Shown: positions 7,960 to 16,302, counted from the stretch's first letter. The stretch is 35,829 nucleotides of DNA from Clostridia bacterium (GCA_017412045.1 JAFQOX010000093.1:1-35829), one strand, 5' to 3'. A program made the numbers and translations. Notes: generated by a model from the sequence alone, not told the origin.

Positions 7960-9609
7960 ATGAATAGAAAATGGAAAATCTCTCAATATTGCGAAAATCC
8001 GCCGCGATTCGATCTGTCACGCTGTCAGGATGCCTGCGCCTCTTACGAGGACGGCGAGCTTTTCGTCATGGCTCTGTGCGACGGCGCGCCGGCGGCTTCG
8101 CTCTCTCATATCGGCGCCGCTTGTATTGCCGAATTTTCCGCAAAGTATTTTGCGGAGCATTTTGATACCCTTTATGATGCGGAATTTAACGTTGCTTGCG
8201 AAGAATTGATCAAATATCATCAGGCTATGATCAGCAATCTCGCCGAGGTCGCTGCGGAAAAGAAGGACGTCAAGATTCTGATCAACAGAATGATTCAGCT
8301 CAGAGAATTGAATAAATTCTCCTCCACCGTTCAAATCCTTGCCGTAAAAGGTGAAAACGCGATCTATTTCAAGGTTGGCAACGGCAGCGCCGTGGTGGCT
8401 TCCCCGAAGTCCGTTCTGACGCTTTCCGATTCGCTTGTCCGCGATCCCGTCGCATACGTTACGATCCCGAACCCCGTCAATCTGCTCATCAGCTGCGATT
8501 TTCAGCGGTTTACGGTTTCTCCCTCCTGCTATGCGATTGCGCTGGCGACGGATGGCATCGAATTTGACGGCGGATTATTTTTCAACCAGAAGGCAACGCA
8601 TTTTTACGAAAAAGCGCTTGAGGACATTGTTGCCTGCGAGGATGACGTAACGACGGAATTGCAAACGCTTGCCGATTTGTTGCTGTGCGACCATAAAAAT
8701 ACCGAAAAAGACAATATCGGTATTTCCGTTTTGCACAGGGAATGCTTGCCGGAGCCCGTTGTTCCGCCCCAAGAGGCTGACGAAGACGTCAGAATTATGA
8801 TCATGGAAGAGCCTGCCGGGGAAGAGCCCAAGACAGTGATCGTCGAAGAGCCCGCCGGAGAAGAGCCCAAGGCAGTGATCGTCGAAGAGCCCGCTGGGGA
8901 AGAGCCCAAGGAAGAGCCCAAGGCAGAGATCGTCGAAGAGCCCGCCGGGGAAGAGCCTAAGGCAGTGACCGTCGAAGAGCCCGTCAAGGAAGAGCCCAAG
9001 GCAGTGATCGTCGAAGAGCCCGCCGGGGAAGAGCCCAAGGCAGTGATCGTCGAAGAGCCCGCCGGGGAAGAGCCCAAGGCAGTGATCGTCGAAGAGCCCG
9101 TCGGGGAAGAGCCCAAGGCAGTGATCGTCGAAGAGCCCGCCGGGGAAGAGCCCAAGGCAGTGATCGTCGAAGAGCCCGCCGGGGAAGAGCCCGGGGCAGA
9201 GATCGCAGATGATGCGAACGAACCCGAATTTGAAATCGTGGACGACGAAGAACCCGAGAGCGAAATCGCAGACGATGCAGAAGAGCCCGAATTCGAAATC
9301 GTGGACGACGAAGAACCTTCCTCCGAGATCACCGAAGGATCCGCTGACGAAAAATCCGAAATCGAAACGACAGGCGGTGAGGAAGCTTCTGACGCTGAAG
9401 CCGCGAACGACGAAGAAGAGCCCGAATTCGAGATCGTAGACGACGAAGAAGAACCCGAATTTGAGATCGTAGACGATGACGGTGAACCGGAATTTGAGAT
9501 CGTGGACGATGACGAAGAAGTGCCGGATCAGATCCATACGGACGATGACAAGCAAGCGATTTCCAAAACGATCCTGAAATTTTTCAACGTATCCATTAAG
9601 AAAAAATAA
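7960..9609 (+). CDS. PP2C-like (PPM family) protein phosphatase with acidic repeat tail
   Basis: Residues 1-262 have the order of PPM phosphatase motifs: LCDG with D41 (for VxDG), KVGNGSAVV (for GDSRxY), LATDG with D198 (for SDG) and KDNIGISVL with D251 (for DNxT). The three core metal-binding aspartates are present, so a Ser/Thr phosphatase activity is plausible although the motifs are divergent. Residues about 282-415 are ten copies of a 13-residue unit EEPAGEEPKAVIV. After that come five EPEFEIVDD-type acidic units, and the last 14 residues are basic. There is no signal peptide or membrane span. No partner kinase was found in the window. The gene converges on the coiled-coil operon, and I infer that it acts with that operon and the Hsp70s. 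Confidence 0.75.
   Translation: MNRKWKISQYCENPPRFDLSRCQDACASYEDGELFVMALCDGAPAASLSHIGAACIAEFSAKYFAEHFDTLYDAEFNVACEELIKYHQAMISNLAEVAAEKKDVKILINRMIQLRELNKFSSTVQILAVKGENAIYFKVGNGSAVVASPKSVLTLSDSLVRDPVAYVTIPNPVNLLISCDFQRFTVSPSCYAIALATDGIEFDGGLFFNQKATHFYEKALEDIVACEDDVTTELQTLADLLLCDHKNTEKDNIGISVLHRECLPEPVVPPQEADEDVRIMIMEEPAGEEPKTVIVEEPAGEEPKAVIVEEPAGEEPKEEPKAEIVEEPAGEEPKAVTVEEPVKEEPKAVIVEEPAGEEPKAVIVEEPAGEEPKAVIVEEPVGEEPKAVIVEEPAGEEPKAVIVEEPAGEEPGAEIADDANEPEFEIVDDEEPESEIADDAEEPEFEIVDDEEPSSEITEGSADEKSEIETTGGEEASDAEAANDEEEPEFEIVDDEEEPEFEIVDDDGEPEFEIVDDDEEVPDQIHTDDDKQAISKTILKFFNVSIKKK
8806..9207 (+). repeat. 39-bp coding minisatellite in the phosphatase gene
   Basis: About ten in-frame copies of a 39-base unit encoding EEP(A/V)(G/K)EEPKA(V/E)IV. 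Several adjacent copies are identical at the DNA level. The third copy carries an extra EEPK insertion. Such DNA can gain or lose copies by slippage without breaking the frame. Confidence 0.95.
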
Positions 9610-9611
9610 AT

Positions 9612-9668
9612 AAAAATCCCCCTCATATCATCCCGAACGTTTCAGGGACGGTATGGAGGGGATTTTTT
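9612..9668. terminator. Bidirectional terminator between convergent genes
   Basis: AAAAATCCCCCTCATA and TATGGAGGGGATTTTTTT form a long, slightly imperfect stem. It has T-runs on both strands and lies between the phosphatase stop (9609) and the stop of the leftward coiled-coil operon (9675). Confidence 0.8.
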
Positions 9669-9674
9669 TCGGAA

Positions 9675-10871
9675 TCAATCCTGAGGCATAAGGTCTTTGA
9701 AAAGATCCTCGGTTTTGCTGTTCAGATCCTCCTCGAGATTCTTGAAGAGGCTTGCCATGAGGTATTCCGTTTGTTTTCCGGTTCTGGTTCTGTATTCATC
9801 GGCTTGCTTGTGTGCGTGCGATATAATATCCTTCGCTTCCTCGTTGGCTTGATCGATCATTGTTTTTGCCTCGGCTGTGGCGTCGCTGATGATCCTGTTT
9901 GCCCGGACGGCGTTTTCATTCATCGTTGCTTCTGCTTGCTTCCGGATCGTGTCTGCCTCCGCGTTGGCGCGGTTCAAAGCATCCCGAACGATCACGCCGG
10001 CTTCAATATCCGCTTCTTTGCGGATCGCTGCCGCCTCTTGTTCCGCAGCCTTTTTGATATCGTCCGCAGATGCGACTGCATTCGCTATGATCTCCTCGGA
10101 TCTTTCTTTGACGATTTTATCGGCTTGCATTTTGGCATCCGATATGATCGCTTCCGCCGCGGCAAGAGCGTTCTTTTTGATCTGCTCTGCTTCGGCTTGA
10201 GCCTCCCGTCTCATATTTTCGGCTTCCTCGTGAGCGTTTTTGGAAATCCGCTGGGCTTGATGATTGGCATCGTGGACGATCTCTACGGATTCCGCCTTTG
10301 CCGCTTGGAGCTTTTGATCAGCTTGGCTTTGGGCATTCTCGAGGAGCATTTGCGCCTTGTCCTTTGCCCGCATGAGAAGCTCGTTTGCCTTATTTATGTA
10401 CTGATCCGCGAGCTTCCGATAGTAGTTCATGATGGCTTCGCCGCCGGCGGCGCTGTCTTCTGCCGATGCGGCGCGAACGGGAACGGCGGATCTCGACTTT
10501 TCCCATGCGAAGATGGCAATATCCGGAACCTCCGCATCCCTCGGGAGTGGATCGTGTATGGTTCGGTCATTCCATTTCATATTGGGAAAATGAGGCAGAT
10601 GATCGGCGGCTGACTTTTTTCCGTCTTTATACGTATCGTACGCTTCTATCAAGAGGGAAATTTCAAAATAAGACAAGGTATGATTCTGAAATTTCTTCTG
10701 CATTTCACGAACGAAGGAGCAGTTTCTTTGCGTGGTATATTCGTCAACGATCAGCTTGCAAACGTCCCGATACAGGAACTGCGCGGCGCTTGCAAATTGC
10801 TCTTTGTTGTACGATTCGGGCGTAGCCCTTGGCTTTTTTGCCATATAATACTGAAATGAGTTGATAGTCAT
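9675..10871 (-). CDS. Hendecad coiled-coil protein with unknown N-terminal domain (paralogue 3)
   Basis: A 398-residue protein, last of the leftward operon. Residues about 25-130 form a helical domain shared with the two upstream paralogues. Recognisable shared points are FLYRDVCKLIVDEY, FVREMQKKFQN, a YFEISLLIEAY segment, a W(N/S)D(R/K)xxH pair and an IAIFxWE end. From about 145 to 375 the chain is almost pure alpha-helix with an 11-residue (hendecad) repeat rich in Ala, Glu, Gln and Lys, predicting a long rod. It lacks the C-terminal GrpE-like part of paralogue 1. The start ATG has AAAGGA about 10 bases upstream. There is no membrane span or signal peptide. I do not recognise the N-terminal domain. 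It is the most diverged of the three copies. Confidence 0.8.
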   Translation of the reverse strand: MTINSFQYYMAKKPRATPESYNKEQFASAAQFLYRDVCKLIVDEYTTQRNCSFVREMQKKFQNHTLSYFEISLLIEAYDTYKDGKKSAADHLPHFPNMKWNDRTIHDPLPRDAEVPDIAIFAWEKSRSAVPVRAASAEDSAAGGEAIMNYYRKLADQYINKANELLMRAKDKAQMLLENAQSQADQKLQAAKAESVEIVHDANHQAQRISKNAHEEAENMRREAQAEAEQIKKNALAAAEAIISDAKMQADKIVKERSEEIIANAVASADDIKKAAEQEAAAIRKEADIEAGVIVRDALNRANAEADTIRKQAEATMNENAVRANRIISDATAEAKTMIDQANEEAKDIISHAHKQADEYRTRTGKQTEYLMASLFKNLEEDLNSKTEDLFKDLMPQD

Positions 10872-10976
10872 GATAAGAGAATCCTTTCTGGTTTGATCGT
10901 TTGATCCGCGCGTCCATTCCTGAAAACTGACGCCAAAATTTCGCGTGGCGCGGAATGGATCGGCGGTCGGTTGCCG

Positions 10977-12386
10977 TTATTTCGTGCGAATATTTTTGAA
11001 TTTGCTTTCCAGATCTGCTCTGAGCGCCTTTCGCGCTTGATCCAGAGCCTTTTGGGCGTTGTCCTTGGATTGGTTGACGATCTCGTCTGCCTGCGCGTGT
11101 GATTCCGACAAGATATGCTCAGCCTGCGCCTTGGCATCTGCCACAATTGCATCGGCTGTTGATCGCATGGTTTCTTCTGCCTGTACTCTGGCTGCCTCAA
11201 TGATCTTTTCGGCTTCTTCACGAGCCTCTGCGCAAGCTTGTTCTTTGATCGCCGTTGCCTCTGCACGCGCTTGCTCGCTGATCTCTGCCGCCTCCCGGCG
11301 CGCGGTTTCCGTGATCTCCTGCGCGTTTTGCTTTGCTTGATTTACAATATCCTCGGCAGACGTTTGGGATTCTCTGAGAATTTCATCGAGAAGCACTTTG
11401 GCAGCCTCCAGAATTTCGTCCGCCATCGTTCTGCCCTCTTCTTCCTCAGGGCAATCTGTCGATTCGGTCTGCTTCGTTTCGGCGGCTTCTTTGTTTGCCT
11501 GATTGATAATGTGAGACGCAGAGGCGCGGGCTTCCTCTATGATCCTCATTGCTTCTGCATTGGCTTCTTTTTGGGTATTTTCGGCTTGTTCGTGCGCATA
11601 GGAGCGGATGGTCTCCGCATCTGCGCTTGCCTCTTTGATCGTGTTTTCGGCTTGCAATCTGGCGTTTTCAGCGTCCCGGTTTGCCTGCGCTCGGATTTCT
11701 GCGGCATCCTGATTTGCGCGAGATCTTCTCTCGTTTGCCGCTTGGGTTGCTGCCGCGCTCAGCTCTTGGGCAGCCTGTTTTGCTTGCGATTGGATCTTTT
11801 CTGCTTCCTGCGTTGCAGTACCCACGATCTGCTCTGCCGTTTTTTGCGCATCATCTACGATCTGGGCTGCATTCTTTCTTGCTCTTGCATCAATGTCGAG
11901 GGACGCTGTTATAGCCTCTTTTCGCGCTTGATCTACGATGATTGCGGCAAGGTCTCTTGCTTTTTCTTGCGCCTTCGCTATATCTACGAAACTGTCAAGG
12001 TTTTCTCTTTCAAAATTGAAAATAGCGAATGACGGCAACTTTTCTCTGTGAGAATGGGGCGTATGCAGATTTTTATCGGACCAGCGTGCGCCGGATGTAA
12101 ACGGTACGTTGTCGGAAAGATCGCTCTTTTTTTCTTTCGTAAGTATCCGAAATGCTTCTCCCAGGATGGCTATCTCAAAATTAGTCAAGCTGGTACCCGT
12201 TTTTTTCGAGTTCTGGATTTTGTTCATCATTTCCCTGACGAAAGGACTGGTTTGGTCCTTGCGGTATTCATCCACGATTTTATCGCATATTTCGTAAAAT
12301 AATTTTTGATTTTGAGCGATTTGATGTCTTTGGAATCCTTTATTAACGGCTCCCTTGTTTAAATCATAATGCTCCCACGAATTCAA
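10977..12386 (-). CDS. Hendecad coiled-coil protein with unknown N-terminal domain (paralogue 2)
   Basis: A 469-residue protein. Residues about 5-140 carry the shared N-terminal domain (SWEHYDLNKG, YEICDKIVDEY, a TNFEIAILGEAF segment, PFTSGARWSDKNLH). From about 150 to the end it is hendecad coiled coil, for example ADEIVNQSKDN-AQKALDQARKA. A TTG start at 12386 is chosen: homology with paralogue 1 begins here and AGGAAAGG lies about 11 bases upstream. A longer reading from 12476 would run through the terminator of the previous gene. The first 380 bases and part of the coiled coil are nearly identical in DNA to paralogue 1, showing recent duplication. Its role is unknown; a scaffold working with the neighbouring Hsp70s is inferred from context. 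Confidence 0.8.
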   Translation of the reverse strand: MNSWEHYDLNKGAVNKGFQRHQIAQNQKLFYEICDKIVDEYRKDQTSPFVREMMNKIQNSKKTGTSLTNFEIAILGEAFRILTKEKKSDLSDNVPFTSGARWSDKNLHTPHSHREKLPSFAIFNFERENLDSFVDIAKAQEKARDLAAIIVDQARKEAITASLDIDARARKNAAQIVDDAQKTAEQIVGTATQEAEKIQSQAKQAAQELSAAATQAANERRSRANQDAAEIRAQANRDAENARLQAENTIKEASADAETIRSYAHEQAENTQKEANAEAMRIIEEARASASHIINQANKEAAETKQTESTDCPEEEEGRTMADEILEAAKVLLDEILRESQTSAEDIVNQAKQNAQEITETARREAAEISEQARAEATAIKEQACAEAREEAEKIIEAARVQAEETMRSTADAIVADAKAQAEHILSESHAQADEIVNQSKDNAQKALDQARKALRADLESKFKNIRTK

Positions 12387-12397
12387 AATCTGATCAT
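12383..12397 (-). promoter_or_regulatory. Four-codon leader ORF overlapping the TTG start of paralogue 2
   Basis: ATG ATC AGA TTT TGA (peptide MIRF) starts directly after GGAAAGG, and its TGA overlaps the TTG start codon of the gene. The same arrangement precedes paralogue 1. It may be chance conserved by duplication, or a reinitiation device. Confidence 0.35.
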
Positions 12398-12427
12398 CCT
12401 TTCCTATTAGATTATTGATAGAAAAAC

Positions 12428-12464
12428 TGTAAAAGCCCCCTCTGTCGTATGGATAGAGGGGGCT
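12428..12464 (-). terminator. Terminator after paralogue 1 (leftward)
   Basis: On the minus strand AGCCCCCTCT and AGAGGGGGCT form a perfect 10-bp stem (12455-12464 with 12434-12443), followed by TTTT and a second T-run. It lies between two genes of the same direction, so it may reduce rather than stop expression of paralogues 2 and 3. Confidence 0.75.
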
Positions 12465-12491
12465 GAAAGAAATCACCGTACGTTTGCTTTG

Positions 12492-14417
12492 TTATTTCTG
12501 GGTATTTTTGGCAATGATCTCGATATTTTCGGGCGTATCTGCGATCACGACGTCAGCATATGCCAAAACTTCTTCGCCGTAAAGCGTATCTCGTTTGATG
12601 CCGGGCGTTGTGAAAGATGCAATTTCACAACCTGCGTATTTCGTGCAGACGCTATAGGACGTTTCATCCTCGGCTCTATGGTAACGGGAATCGTATTTCT
12701 CACCTGCTGCCGGTTTGATGACGTCAAATCCAAGCGCTGTGATGGTTGCTTCAAACTGACGCAAAAATACCTGAATCTGCTCGTTCAATTTGTTTAGCTT
12801 CTTAACCATGTAGTTGCCAAGCGTTTCGTCTATCCGATTTTCTTCCGTCGTGTTGTAGATCGCTTCCATGATGGATTTGATCAGCTCATCGGCAGTTCTT
12901 GTCAAAAACAGGTAGTTGCTCAGATAAGTATCGATGCAGATTTTCTCTTTTCTCGGATAAAGAGCGAATCGCCATGCTTCCAGATCCTTGCACATTTTTT
13001 GCTTTTCACTTTCTAATTCTTCCATCGCATGCTTGAAGATCTGAACCATATGAGCCTGATATTGGCTTGACGCGGCTTCCATTGCTCTTTGTGCGTCGCC
13101 GTTATTTTCAAACGTGTTCATGATTTCGTGAGACATAGCGAAGCACTTTTGATTATACTTCAAAAGCTCATCGGAGACCACGTTGGAAACGATTTCTCTC
13201 GCATCGCTGCGTTGCTCTGCTATGGTGTTCTTGATGAGTGCAGAGGTCTCTGTTTCCGCATAATTGATAATGTTCCTTGCCGATGCTTGCGCTTCTTCTA
13301 CGATCTCCCTTGCCTCTGCATTGGCTTCATTTTTTGTCTTTTCTGCCTCTGCATTAGCTTCGTTTCTGGTCTTTTCGGCTTGTTCCTGTGCATTGGAGCG
13401 AATGATGTCCGCCTCTGCGCTTGCCTCTTTGATCATGTTGTCGACTTGTATTCTGGCATCGGCGATGAGCTTTTCGGCTTCTTCCTTTGCGACCGCGGTT
13501 GCTTTTTCGATGATGTCTTTTTTCTCATTGTCTGCGTTTATTTTTGCTTGCGATCTGATGTATTCAGCGTCCCGGTTTGCCTGCTCTCGGATTTCTGCGG
13601 CATCCTGATTTGCGCGAGATCTTCTCTCGTTTGCCGCTTGGGTTGCCGCCGCGCTCAGCTCTTGGATCTCCTGCTTTGCTTGCGATTGGATCTTTTCGGC
13701 TTCCTGCGTTGCAGTACCCACGATCTGCTCTGCCGTTTTTTGCGCATCATCTACGATCTTGGCAGCTGTCGCCTCTGCATTCTTTCTTGCTCTTGCATCC
13801 ATGTTGAGGGACTCTGTGATAGCCTCTTTTCGCGCTTGATCTACGATAATTGCGGCAAGTTCTCTTGCTTTTTCTTGCGCCTTTGCTATAATCTCATTTT
13901 CCGGTTGCGGTGTGTCTGCGGCATTCGTCGCGTCACGGGAATCCTGCCCCCGCTTATCTGCCGCTTGTTTTGCAAACTTATCGTCCTTCGATTGGGTTCG
14001 CTTCGTTACTTGTACGTAACTGTCAAGGTTTTCTCTTTCAAAATTGAAAATAGCGAATGGCGGCAACTTTTCTTTGTGAGAATGGGGCGTATGCAGATTT
14101 TTATCGGACCAGCGTGCGCCGTATGCAAACGGTACGTTGTCCGAAATATCGCTCTTTTGTTCTTTCGTAAGCATCTGATATGCTTCTCCAAGGATCGCTA
14201 TTTCAAAATTAGTCAAGCTGGTGCCCGTTTTTTTCGAGTTCTGGATTTTGTTCATCATTGCCCTGACGAAGGGGCTGGCTTGGTCCTTGCGGTATTCATC
14301 CACAATTTTATCGCATATTTCGTAAAATAATTTTTGCGTTTGGACTATTTGCTGTCTTTGGAATCCTTTATTAACGGCACCCTTGTTTAAATCATAATGC
14401 TCCCATGAATTATTCAA
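12492..14417 (-). CDS. Coiled-coil protein with C-terminal GrpE-like domain (paralogue 1)
   Basis: A 641-residue protein directly after the Hsp70 gene. Residues about 5-150 are the shared N-terminal domain and about 185-440 a hendecad coiled coil. About 440-555 is further helix, and 560-628 resembles the GrpE exchange factor end: long helix, then ALGFDVIKPAAGEKYDSRYHRA, which matches the GrpE pattern FGVEVI...DPNVHQA, then an I-A-S-F...GEEVLAYADVVIA strand end matching the GrpE finish (GYTLNGRTIRAAMVTVA). GrpE releases ADP from Hsp70, so this protein is the likely partner of the Hsp70s here. It uses a TTG start with AAAGG about 11 bases upstream. The rod plus exchange-factor fusion is unusual. 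The assignment is by motif only. Confidence 0.78.
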   Translation of the reverse strand: MNNSWEHYDLNKGAVNKGFQRQQIVQTQKLFYEICDKIVDEYRKDQASPFVRAMMNKIQNSKKTGTSLTNFEIAILGEAYQMLTKEQKSDISDNVPFAYGARWSDKNLHTPHSHKEKLPPFAIFNFERENLDSYVQVTKRTQSKDDKFAKQAADKRGQDSRDATNAADTPQPENEIIAKAQEKARELAAIIVDQARKEAITESLNMDARARKNAEATAAKIVDDAQKTAEQIVGTATQEAEKIQSQAKQEIQELSAAATQAANERRSRANQDAAEIREQANRDAEYIRSQAKINADNEKKDIIEKATAVAKEEAEKLIADARIQVDNMIKEASAEADIIRSNAQEQAEKTRNEANAEAEKTKNEANAEAREIVEEAQASARNIINYAETETSALIKNTIAEQRSDAREIVSNVVSDELLKYNQKCFAMSHEIMNTFENNGDAQRAMEAASSQYQAHMVQIFKHAMEELESEKQKMCKDLEAWRFALYPRKEKICIDTYLSNYLFLTRTADELIKSIMEAIYNTTEENRIDETLGNYMVKKLNKLNEQIQVFLRQFEATITALGFDVIKPAAGEKYDSRYHRAEDETSYSVCTKYAGCEIASFTTPGIKRDTLYGEEVLAYADVVIADTPENIEIIAKNTQK

Positions 14418-14428
14418 AATCTGATCAT
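14414..14428 (-). promoter_or_regulatory. Four-codon leader ORF overlapping the TTG start of paralogue 1
   Basis: The same MIRF-stop mini-ORF as before paralogue 2, with its TGA overlapping the TTG start at 14417. Confidence 0.35.
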
Positions 14429-14479
14429 CCTTTCCATAATAAAGATTGTCGTTAAAGAAATCTGATAAATATATTGGGG

Positions 14480-14506
14480 AAAGGCTGCAAGTGACTTGCA
14501 GCCTTT
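14480..14506. other. Strong hairpin in the Hsp70A/paralogue 1 gap
   Basis: AAAGGCTGCAAG and CTTGCAGCCTTT form a perfect 12-bp stem with a 3-base loop. Read leftward, as the operon runs, it lacks a good T-tail and could be an attenuator or RNA processing site. The T-rich tail is on the other strand, where no gene needs it. Confidence 0.6.
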
Positions 14507-14577
14507 CTTTTGTTTTGAAATACGCCGCTTCAGGAGTTTATCCCGCTCCATACGGGAGTGTCCCAAATCGGATTTTG

Positions 14578-16143
14578 TTATTGTTCGCTTTTCGGTTTCG
14601 TGTTATAGACGGCTGTAACGTGAACTGCCGGATTTTTTTTGCTGAACGCTTCGACCGTGATAGAACCGTTTTTATCGGCAACGATTCTTGCTTGCGTTTT
14701 TGTGCCTTGCGGAACCGGCTTTCCATGGTCCACGATGACCTCCATAATCTCCCTGTAGTTATCCAGATTATAGTTATCTATATTATCCGTATTTCCAACG
14801 ATAGATTGGTAAACGGTCAAGCGGGATGCTTGCTGTCCCTCGTATCTGGTCGTTGAGGTGCGCCAAGACGAGTTGATCGATTTGCGCGTAAGCTTCGCAT
14901 TCTTTTTCAAATAAGTATCAATGAAATACTTTCCTTCCGAATCCAACAAACGAATGCCAATATCAAAATCGAGTACTTGAACTACAGTTGGACCATCTTT
15001 ACCATTGATGAGGTCTTTTTCCTCTGCGCCGAAACGCGCCGCGCCGCAAGCGATTGCCATCGTGGGCTTGTGTTTCCTGATCTTGCCCGCATATTCGGGG
15101 AAATATTTTTTCAGCGCTGCTTCTACCATGGGCATTTGAGAGGCGCCGCCGGTCAGAACGATATATTCGGGCTTATTATATTGGGGGTGGTTGAGCATTG
15201 CTTTCGTACGATCGATGGTCTTCAGCAAAAGATGCTCCGCCGCGGCTTCAAATTCTTCTCTCGTGACGGAAATGTCGAGTGTTTCGCCATAGTGTGTAAC
15301 CATGGGCGAAGTTGATTCGAAATGTGACAATTCAATTTTGACTTGTTCACATTCTGCCTTCAGCTTCTCCTCTTCTTTTGCGGTCAGAGAATCACCCTTC
15401 AGCAGCTCGCTGATTTTTTGCTTCAGAAGTTCAAACAAAGCGTTATCAAACTCAACGCCGCCAACGCGCTCCAAGCCGTCATTCGTTATAATTTCGTAAT
15501 AAAATTTGTCTTTACCGAATCCCTTGCCATTAGGATACGCACTGACGAGAGACAGGTCGAAGGTGCCGCCGCCGAGGTCGTAAACCAGGACGGTCGTGTC
15601 TTTATCTGTTTTGTTCTGGACCGCAAGATAATCGAGAGCCGCCGCCGCAGGCTCTGCGATCGTGCCGATGACCTCCACTTGTCTGCCGTCCTCCAGCGTT
15701 GCCCGCTTGGCGAGTTCAACCAACTGCCTGCGATCATCGACCCCATAGGAAACAGGGTAAGAGAGTGCGATCTGATTCGTCGTTTCTCCGAAATTGTTCA
15801 GCAGCTGCGTATTGGCTTCGCGTACGCAGAACTGGATCACCTCCGTGATCGCATCGTTGATCTCGATATCCTTGCCATCGAGCGTTTTGACTCCGTTCAA
15901 TTGACGCTTCAGATATCTCAACCGGTTTTCCACGGGTGTGGCTCTCATGGAAACCGCCTCATAGCCGACGTAGGTTTCGTCTTTGCCATGCTGGTTGGTG
16001 TAAAAATATACGCTCGGAATACCGTATGGATACTCGGGCGGAACCAATCGATGGGGCTCTCCTCCGAGCTTGGTGGTGTCATCCATTCCCTGGATCACGT
16101 AAGGGACCGAATTATAGTTTCCGAAGTCTAATCCGATAACCAT
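14578..16143 (-). CDS. Hsp70-family chaperone ATPase (Hsp70A), lid-less
   Basis: A 521-residue DnaK relative. The ATPase domain (1-395) has GLDFGNYNS (phosphate 1, replacing GIDLGTTNS), K79 in RYLKR, E164 in the AEPAAAAL motif, the DLGGGTFD loop with D189, T194 and D196, and the adenosine motif LTGGASQMPMVE. All catalytic residues known from DnaK are in place. Residues about 405-510 look like one substrate-binding beta module (DFDIGIRLLD...VYQSI...NGSITVEAF). The helical lid and a DnaK-type tail are absent. The ATG at 16143 follows AAAGGAGA; a longer in-frame extension has no ribosome site. It is first in the leftward operon with the GrpE-like and coiled-coil genes. It is not the housekeeping dnaK: there is no dnaJ and no CIRCE site nearby. 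Confidence 0.92.
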   Translation of the reverse strand: MVIGLDFGNYNSVPYVIQGMDDTTKLGGEPHRLVPPEYPYGIPSVYFYTNQHGKDETYVGYEAVSMRATPVENRLRYLKRQLNGVKTLDGKDIEINDAITEVIQFCVREANTQLLNNFGETTNQIALSYPVSYGVDDRRQLVELAKRATLEDGRQVEVIGTIAEPAAAALDYLAVQNKTDKDTTVLVYDLGGGTFDLSLVSAYPNGKGFGKDKFYYEIITNDGLERVGGVEFDNALFELLKQKISELLKGDSLTAKEEEKLKAECEQVKIELSHFESTSPMVTHYGETLDISVTREEFEAAAEHLLLKTIDRTKAMLNHPQYNKPEYIVLTGGASQMPMVEAALKKYFPEYAGKIRKHKPTMAIACGAARFGAEEKDLINGKDGPTVVQVLDFDIGIRLLDSEGKYFIDTYLKKNAKLTRKSINSSWRTSTTRYEGQQASRLTVYQSIVGNTDNIDNYNLDNYREIMEVIVDHGKPVPQGTKTQARIVADKNGSITVEAFSKKNPAVHVTAVYNTKPKSEQ

Positions 16144-16195
16144 GATATATATCTCCTTTATTATTGATAAAATATAAACTGTTATATACCCTATC

Positions 16196-16224
16196 ATTCT
16201 ATCATATCGTTTATAAAAAATCAA
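16196..16224 (-). promoter_or_regulatory. Leftward promoter of the Hsp70A operon
   Basis: On the minus strand TTGATT (16224-16219), 17 bases, TAGAAT (16201-16196) with TGA before it, an extended -10. ATGATAG occurs twice in direct repeat across the -10. No heat-shock CIRCE repeat is present. Confidence 0.65.
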
Positions 16225-16273
16225 GATATGATCAAAAAAATTCTCTAAAAAGCGTAAAATATAGCAAAATATA

Positions 16274-16302
16274 TTGAAAAAACACGAAAATTGTGGTACA
16301 CT
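16274..16302 (+). promoter_or_regulatory. Rightward promoter of the TIR-LRR gene
   Basis: TTGAAA (16274-16279), 17 bases, TACACT (16297-16302) with TGG before it. It is back-to-back with the Hsp70A promoter inside the 203-base divergent region, which holds no gene. Confidence 0.65.

Noticed and set aside
8806-9207. Possible CRISPR array in the 39-bp repeats
   Set aside because: The repeats are contiguous with no unique spacers, and they are in frame within a gene.
8575-9555. Minus-strand frames made of repeated short units opposite the phosphatase tail
   Set aside because: They are the complementary reading of the 39-bp minisatellite; the plus-strand frame continues the PP2C domain.
10872-10976. 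Inverted repeat CCATTCC/GGAATGG between paralogues 2 and 3 as a terminator
   Set aside because: The loop is long and no T-run follows on the coding strand. It may be a weak intercistronic structure only.
12387-12476. Thirty-codon N-terminal extension of coiled-coil paralogue 2
   Set aside because: It would translate through the terminator hairpin of the previous gene and has no counterpart in paralogue 1, where similarity begins at the TTG-started SWEHYDL segment.
12492-14417. J-domain in the N-terminal part of the coiled-coil proteins (EAYQMLTKEQKSD looks like the end of a J-domain)
   Set aside because: There is no HPD motif and the helix pattern before it does not fit a J-domain. No J-domain protein was found in the window.
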